From Thermococcus sp. JdFR-02 (GTDB lineage Archaea; Methanobacteriota_B; Thermococci; Thermococcales; Thermococcaceae), in contig MTLP01000031.1 of the NCBI GenBank assembly GCA_002009975.1, positions 108,573-172,572 on the forward strand: 64,000 nucleotides of DNA, in the 5' to 3' direction. The position numbers and the translations under genes are program-made. Below are positions 59,744 through 64,000 of the stretch, piece after piece (the first letter of the stretch is position 1; each line of letters begins with the position of its first letter). Below the pieces are notes generated by a model, which was not told the DNA's origin, did no database searches, and saw nothing but the letters and a program-made list of their open reading frames with translations.

Positions 59744-60474
59744 CTTAGCTCACCCCTTGCAAATGTCTTGAACTTTTTACGTATGTACTCTTCATCATAG
59801 CCAAGCTCTTTGAGAATCTCAAACTCACTCGCTGGATTGGCTTCCTTTGGTAGAGGTCCTCTACAGCCAATACACCCTACTTTGGATTTCACACAGATAG
59901 CATTGCACCCTCCAAGGGTTATTGGACCTAAACAAGGAATGCCTCTCTTTATTAAGACACACTCGTATTCGTTGAGTTTACACTCGATACAAACAGGATA
60001 GTCTTTTTTCGGTGGCTCAACGCCTTTTGCTATATCCATGAGAACTTGATAAACTTCATCTTTATCGTAGGGACAGCCGGGTAAAGCATAATCAACTGCA
60101 ACGTATTCTACTATAGGCTTTGAATCTAAAGCCTTCATTGGATTTGCCCTGCTTCCATAAACCTTCTCAAGCTTTTCTCTGATTGATCCCTCAACACTTC
60201 CCTGAACATCTCCATGAGTTGCGCAAGTTCCTAAAGCTATCACATAATTTGAATTGTTCCTAACTCTCTTCAAAAGTTCTAAATCTCTTTGACAGGAAAC
60301 TGTTCCAGTGATAATTGCCACATCTAAGTGGTCATGCTCTTTAAAGCTTGAAGCCATGTGAAATTCTTTAATCTCATAGAACTTTATAATGTCAAAGAGC
60401 TTCTCATAGAGGAAGAGTATATTCAATGCACATCCACCGCAATCGGTAAGCTCAAAAACACCAAGCTTAAGCAT
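59737..60474 (-). CDS. Sulfhydrogenase delta subunit (small subunit)
   Basis: 245-residue electron-transfer subunit holding three 4Fe-4S sites. Proximal-cluster cysteines are C12 and C15 (DCGGCALN), and others in LGTCATHGD and PGCPYDK; the C-terminal half holds CIECKLNEYECVL and VGCIGCRGP. The start directly follows the gamma-subunit stop with GGGGGTTGAT. Confidence 0.93.
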   Translation of the reverse strand: MLKLGVFELTDCGGCALNILFLYEKLFDIIKFYEIKEFHMASSFKEHDHLDVAIITGTVSCQRDLELLKRVRNNSNYVIALGTCATHGDVQGSVEGSIREKLEKVYGSRANPMKALDSKPIVEYVAVDYALPGCPYDKDEVYQVLMDIAKGVEPPKKDYPVCIECKLNEYECVLIKRGIPCLGPITLGGCNAICVKSKVGCIGCRGPLPKEANPASEFEILKELGYDEEYIRKKFKTFARGELRW

Positions 60475-61344
60475 CTAAATCAACCCCCTCGTTGAGAGAG
60501 CTTCCCAATAGGTGAACACAGGTCCATCCTTACATATGTACTTTATAGAAGTGCTCGTTCCAACTATGCAGTGCCCACACTTTCCAATTCCACAGCGCAT
60601 TCTTCTCTCAAGCGTCATGTAAATTCTCCCTGGAGAAAGCTTTCTATCTAAAAGCTCCTTTATGACGTACTTATACATAACTGGAGGACCACAAATTAGA
60701 GCGTAGGTATTTTCCACATCGAACTCCATACCTCTGAAAAGGTCAGTTACGACACCTTTGCACACCTTTGGGCTAAATCCCCTTTCTAAGTAAATACATG
60801 ATGGACTTTCAACTTCATAAGCTAATTTAACAGTACATCCTATCGCATCCCCATGCTTAAGCAGATGAATTATCTCATCCCTGAATAAGATGTCCTCATA
60901 GCTCTTTGTTCCATAGAGCAAATATATATGTTCATATTTTCCACTGTCTATAGCATACCATAGAACCGAGCGAAGGGGAGCCATTCCAAGACCGCCAGAT
61001 ACAAGTATAAGTTCTGATCCTTCCATTTTTTCCATGGGGAAACCGTTTCCATAGGGACCTCTAATGCCAATCACATCTCCTTCCTTTAGAGTATGCATGT
61101 ATTTTGTCATCCTTCCAACTCTTCTAACACAGAGCTGAATATATCCCTCTCTTGTGGGAGTTGAGCATAGACTTATTGGGAATTCACCGAATCCCCTAAT
61201 GTCCACTATGACAAATTGCCCCGGCTTATATTTGAACTCCTTATTAGCTTCTGAATCAACAAAGCGCAAAGTAAAAAGTTTCTCTCTCGGTGTTAATTCT
61301 CTAATTTCTAAAATCTTTGCATCATAAGTCTGATAAGGGTTCAT
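60475..61344 (-). CDS. Sulfhydrogenase gamma subunit (FAD/NAD(P)-binding)
   Basis: 289-residue ferredoxin-reductase-like subunit that passes electrons between NAD(P)H and the iron-sulfur chain. FAD site near PISLCSTPT, nucleotide site SGGLGMAPLRSVLWYA, C-terminal cluster cysteines MRCGIGKCGHC. The start overlaps beta by four bases. Confidence 0.93.
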   Translation of the reverse strand: MNPYQTYDAKILEIRELTPREKLFTLRFVDSEANKEFKYKPGQFVIVDIRGFGEFPISLCSTPTREGYIQLCVRRVGRMTKYMHTLKEGDVIGIRGPYGNGFPMEKMEGSELILVSGGLGMAPLRSVLWYAIDSGKYEHIYLLYGTKSYEDILFRDEIIHLLKHGDAIGCTVKLAYEVESPSCIYLERGFSPKVCKGVVTDLFRGMEFDVENTYALICGPPVMYKYVIKELLDRKLSPGRIYMTLERRMRCGIGKCGHCIVGTSTSIKYICKDGPVFTYWEALSTRGLI

Positions 61345-62345
61345 TTCAAAGCCTCCCTTACTTCATCCAAAACTTTAACGTGTTCTATCTTAGCCGGACA
61401 GAATTCGTCACATCTTCCACAACCAACACAGTTGAAGCCTGCTGATGGGTCAAAGTAACTCTTACAATAATAGCGGTGTCTAAATCTGTCCAAGCGAGTT
61501 GGTCTAAAGTTATGCCCACCAGCGACTAAGCCATGGCTTTCCATGAAACAAGAGTCGTATCTCCTTACCCTTACTCCCTCATAAGCGTTTACCCATAGGT
61601 CGCAAACTTCGTAACATCTACATGTTGGACAAACCATGTTACAGTTGCCACATCCAAGACATATCTTTTCGTATTTCTTCCATACCGGGCTTTCAAAGGC
61701 TAAATCAAGCATGTCTGCTAGCCCTTCTTTGTTTAAGGAGCGCTTAAAGGAGTTTGCCCTTTTTTCTTCAAATTCCCTGAAATACTTTAAGTCTTCTTCA
61801 CTTATCGGTTCAAAAACTCCTTCATTTGCCCAAACAATCTCATGTCCCTTAACGCTTCCAACCCTAACTAAGTAGCCATCTGGCAATTCATGCAAGAACA
61901 AATCAAAGCCCGTCATGGCAAAATCTGTTCCCAAGCTTTTACAGAAACAGTATTCATCGGGCATACAGCTAATCCCTATTATTATTGAATTCTCCCTTCT
62001 CTTCTTGTAATAAATATCTACTGGCTCGTCTAGATATACCTTGTCAAGAATCTGCAATCCATGAATATCACAAGAATGCACACCAAAAAGAACTACTGGC
62101 TTAGTGCCATTGCTCTCTTCCCATTTTCCTTCTTTTAATTTTAAGAGCTCATCTCTCGGCTTTACAAAAAACTTCTTCGGCGGAAGCATTGTCCTTGTGT
62201 AATCAAGGCTAACTTCCTTCAGAGAATCAACTTTCTTGAAAGAATAAATGTTTCCTTGTTTTACTGGGGCGTTTATTTCCCCCCACTGTTTTAGAGAATT
62301 GAAGAACTCTTCAAAATTTTCCGAGGGTAGTTTTACATACCGCAA
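61341..62345 (-). CDS. Sulfhydrogenase beta subunit (iron-sulfur)
   Basis: 334 residues when started at the TTG at 62345 (MRYVKLPSENFEEFFN-type N-terminus) five bases after GGTGA. Two ferredoxin-like 4Fe-4S motifs, CLGCGNCNMVCPTCRCYEVC and CVGCGRCDEFC, plus cysteines near FGVHSCDIHGL and SCMPDEYCFCKS. First gene of the operon; the promoter TATA lies at about 62375-62390. Confidence 0.92.
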   Translation of the reverse strand: MRYVKLPSENFEEFFNSLKQWGEINAPVKQGNIYSFKKVDSLKEVSLDYTRTMLPPKKFFVKPRDELLKLKEGKWEESNGTKPVVLFGVHSCDIHGLQILDKVYLDEPVDIYYKKRRENSIIIGISCMPDEYCFCKSLGTDFAMTGFDLFLHELPDGYLVRVGSVKGHEIVWANEGVFEPISEEDLKYFREFEEKRANSFKRSLNKEGLADMLDLAFESPVWKKYEKICLGCGNCNMVCPTCRCYEVCDLWVNAYEGVRVRRYDSCFMESHGLVAGGHNFRPTRLDRFRHRYYCKSYFDPSAGFNCVGCGRCDEFCPAKIEHVKVLDEVREALK

Positions 62346-62374
62346 GATTATCACCCTTGTGGAATGAATCGTCA

Positions 62375-62390
62375 ATTTTATATTTGTAAA
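62375..62390 (-). promoter_or_regulatory. Hydrogenase operon promoter
   Basis: Minus-strand TTTACAAATATAAAATTG is a BRE/TATA-like element about 30 bases before the TTG start of the beta gene. Confidence 0.5.
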
Positions 62391-62422
62391 ATAGTCAAAT
62401 TTAAGGATTTTTTAAACAAAGG

Positions 62423-62439
62423 GTACTTAACCAGAAGTT
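62423..62439. promoter_or_regulatory. SurR-like site 1
   Basis: GTACTTAAC, five bases, then GTT. It matches the extended SurR pattern GTTn3AACn5GTT with one mismatch. About 35 bases upstream of the hydrogenase TATA. Confidence 0.45.
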
Positions 62440-62516
62440 GCAGATATATACTTTATAGCACGTTTATAAGCATCAGTGTTACATTTTGCAGCAAATAAGC
62501 GAAATGAAAACTATTT

Positions 62517-62525
62517 GTTCTTAAC
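62517..62525. promoter_or_regulatory. SurR-like site 2
   Basis: GTTCTTAAC, an exact GTTn3AAC core; five bases on comes GTA, one mismatch from the extended form. About 20 bases upstream of the Nfn promoter. Confidence 0.45.
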
Positions 62526-62545
62526 CTATGGTAAACTATTTTTGG

Positions 62546-62562
62546 AAAGGGTTTTATATTGG
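62546..62562 (+). promoter_or_regulatory. Nfn operon promoter
   Basis: AAAGGGTTTTATATTGG is a TATA-like element; a start near 62582 leaves about 12 bases and a GGTGAGG ribosome site before the ATG at 62594. Confidence 0.5.
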
Positions 62563-62593
62563 TAAAGTTAAAAACACAATTTGGTGAGGCAGT

Positions 62594-63430
62594 ATGTTTA
62601 AAATTCTGCACAAAGAGAAACTTGCTCCACAAATAAATTTGTTTGAAGTTCAGGCTAAGCGAATAGCAAAGAATGCAAAGCCGGGGCAATTTGTCATAGT
62701 AAGATTACATGAAAAGGGAGAAAGAGTGCCTTTAACAATCGCTGATAAGGATATTGAGAGGGGAACAATCACGATTGTTGCCCAAGAGGTTGGAAAAACA
62801 ACCCATGAGCTTGGAACCTACAAAGAAGGAGATTATATTTATGACGTTCTTGGACCTTTGGGAAAGCCAAGTCACATAGATAAGTTTGGAACAGTCGTAA
62901 TGATTGGTGGAGGTGTTGGAGTAGCCGAAATCTATCCCGTAGCAAAAGCCATGAAAGAAGCTGGAAACTACGTCATCTCAATTCTTGGATTTAGAACTAA
63001 AGAATTGGTCTTTTGGGAAGATAAACTCAAACAAGTTAGTGATGAAGTCATAGTAACTACAAATGATGGAAGCTATGGAATGAAAGGCTTTACGACTCAT
63101 GCTTTGCAAAAATTAATTGATGAAGGGCGAAAAATTGATCTAGTGCATGCCGTCGGTCCTACAATAATGATGAAATTTATAGCAGAGCTTACAAGACCCT
63201 TTGGAATCAAAACAATAGTAAGCTTAAATCCAATTATGGTTGATGGGACTGGAATGTGCGGTGCTTGTAGGGTTCATGTTGGGGAAGAAGTAAAATTCGC
63301 ATGTGTTGACGGACCAGAATTCGATGGTCATTTAGTTAATTTTGATGAGCTAATGCACAGATTGGAATATTATAAAGATTTAGAAAAGATTTCTTTTGAA
63401 AAATGGAAGAGAGAAAAGGGGATGGTTTGA
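62594..63430 (+). CDS. NfnI small subunit (ferredoxin:NADP oxidoreductase, SudB-like)
   Basis: 278-residue FNR-like flavoprotein. FAD site near RVPLTIADKD, nucleotide site MIGGGVGVAEIYPVAKAM and a C-terminal 2Fe-2S site MVDGTGMCGACRVHVGEEVKF. In P. furiosus this subunit with the glutamate-synthase-like partner couples ferredoxin and NAD(P)H (NfnI, formerly sulfide dehydrogenase). The partner starts directly after the stop. Confidence 0.92.
   Translation: MFKILHKEKLAPQINLFEVQAKRIAKNAKPGQFVIVRLHEKGERVPLTIADKDIERGTITIVAQEVGKTTHELGTYKEGDYIYDVLGPLGKPSHIDKFGTVVMIGGGVGVAEIYPVAKAMKEAGNYVISILGFRTKELVFWEDKLKQVSDEVIVTTNDGSYGMKGFTTHALQKLIDEGRKIDLVHAVGPTIMMKFIAELTRPFGIKTIVSLNPIMVDGTGMCGACRVHVGEEVKFACVDGPEFDGHLVNFDELMHRLEYYKDLEKISFEKWKREKGMV

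Positions 63431-64000
<570 letters not shown>

Noticed and set aside
62346..62375. Longer start of the hydrogenase beta subunit
   Set aside because: The extension covers the promoter region and has no ribosome site; the TTG at 62345 has a well-spaced GGTGA.

Overview
This window comes from a hyperthermophilic euryarchaeon of the order Thermococcales (Pyrococcus/Thermococcus/Palaeococcus group), one with rather AT-rich DNA. Three things point there: the archaeal information-processing gene set (exosome, Rpp30/Pop5/Rpp29, RpoD/K/N, Cbf5, archaeal-only ribosomal proteins), archaeal promoters (BRE/TATA about 25 nt before short leaders with GGTGA-type ribosome sites), and a sulfhydrogenase operon next to an NfnI-type transhydrogenase. 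The species cannot be fixed from the sequence alone. Gene assignments rest on recognised family features; no database search was run.

Layout. 1-4043 (-): proteasome alpha, SBDS, Rrp4, Rrp41, Rrp42. 4169-7330: RNase P subunits Pop5 and Rpp30, a COG1325-type RNA-binding protein and, on +, tryptophan synthase beta type 2. 7413-9823: two unknown genes, one for a surface-anchored protein and one with an EF-hand-like loop. 10026-14020: L15e, a small tautomerase, a structured RNA candidate and LeuRS. 14022-15418: a ParA/DNA-binding pair in AT-rich surroundings. 15731-23914: an isoprenoid block (prenyl synthase, RNase J, IPP isomerase, isopentenyl phosphate kinase, mevalonate kinase), interrupted by two secreted unknowns and headed by a HepT/MntA-type cassette joined to mevalonate kinase by ATGA overlaps. 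23969-26938: a membrane protein, a MEMO-family protein and an ABC-2 exporter.

27025-33498 (-) is the S13-S4-S11-RpoD-L18e-L13-S9-RpoN-RpoK-enolase-like-S2 operon with three tRNA genes (Ser, Leu, Pro) embedded in it. A four-gene sugar-type ABC importer (33582-38196) separates it from the main ribosomal superoperon, 38415-55976 (-): Cbf5, L14e, Cmk, L34e, EMC3/DUF106, AdkA, SecY and the spc/S10-type cluster up to L3, headed by a SPOUT methyltransferase. 56362-58414 holds archaeal SepF, ZPR1, an EF-Tu domain-2-like protein and a DUF257-like protein. 58493-62345 (-) is the four-subunit NiFe sulfhydrogenase (beta, gamma, delta, alpha), divergent from the two Nfn subunits (62594 to the window end, the second incomplete).

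The points most worth a second look are: structured 5' leaders or small RNAs before RNase J, LeuRS and L15e; a methyltransferase gene whose stop lies inside tRNA-Ser; a 115-nt out-of-frame overlap of yciH and rnp1; a degenerate enolase encoded between RpoK and S2; the toxin-antitoxin cassette coupled to mevalonate kinase; SurR-like sites between hydrogenase and Nfn; a 26-nt near-identical promoter element at two places; and the insertion-like secreted genes.
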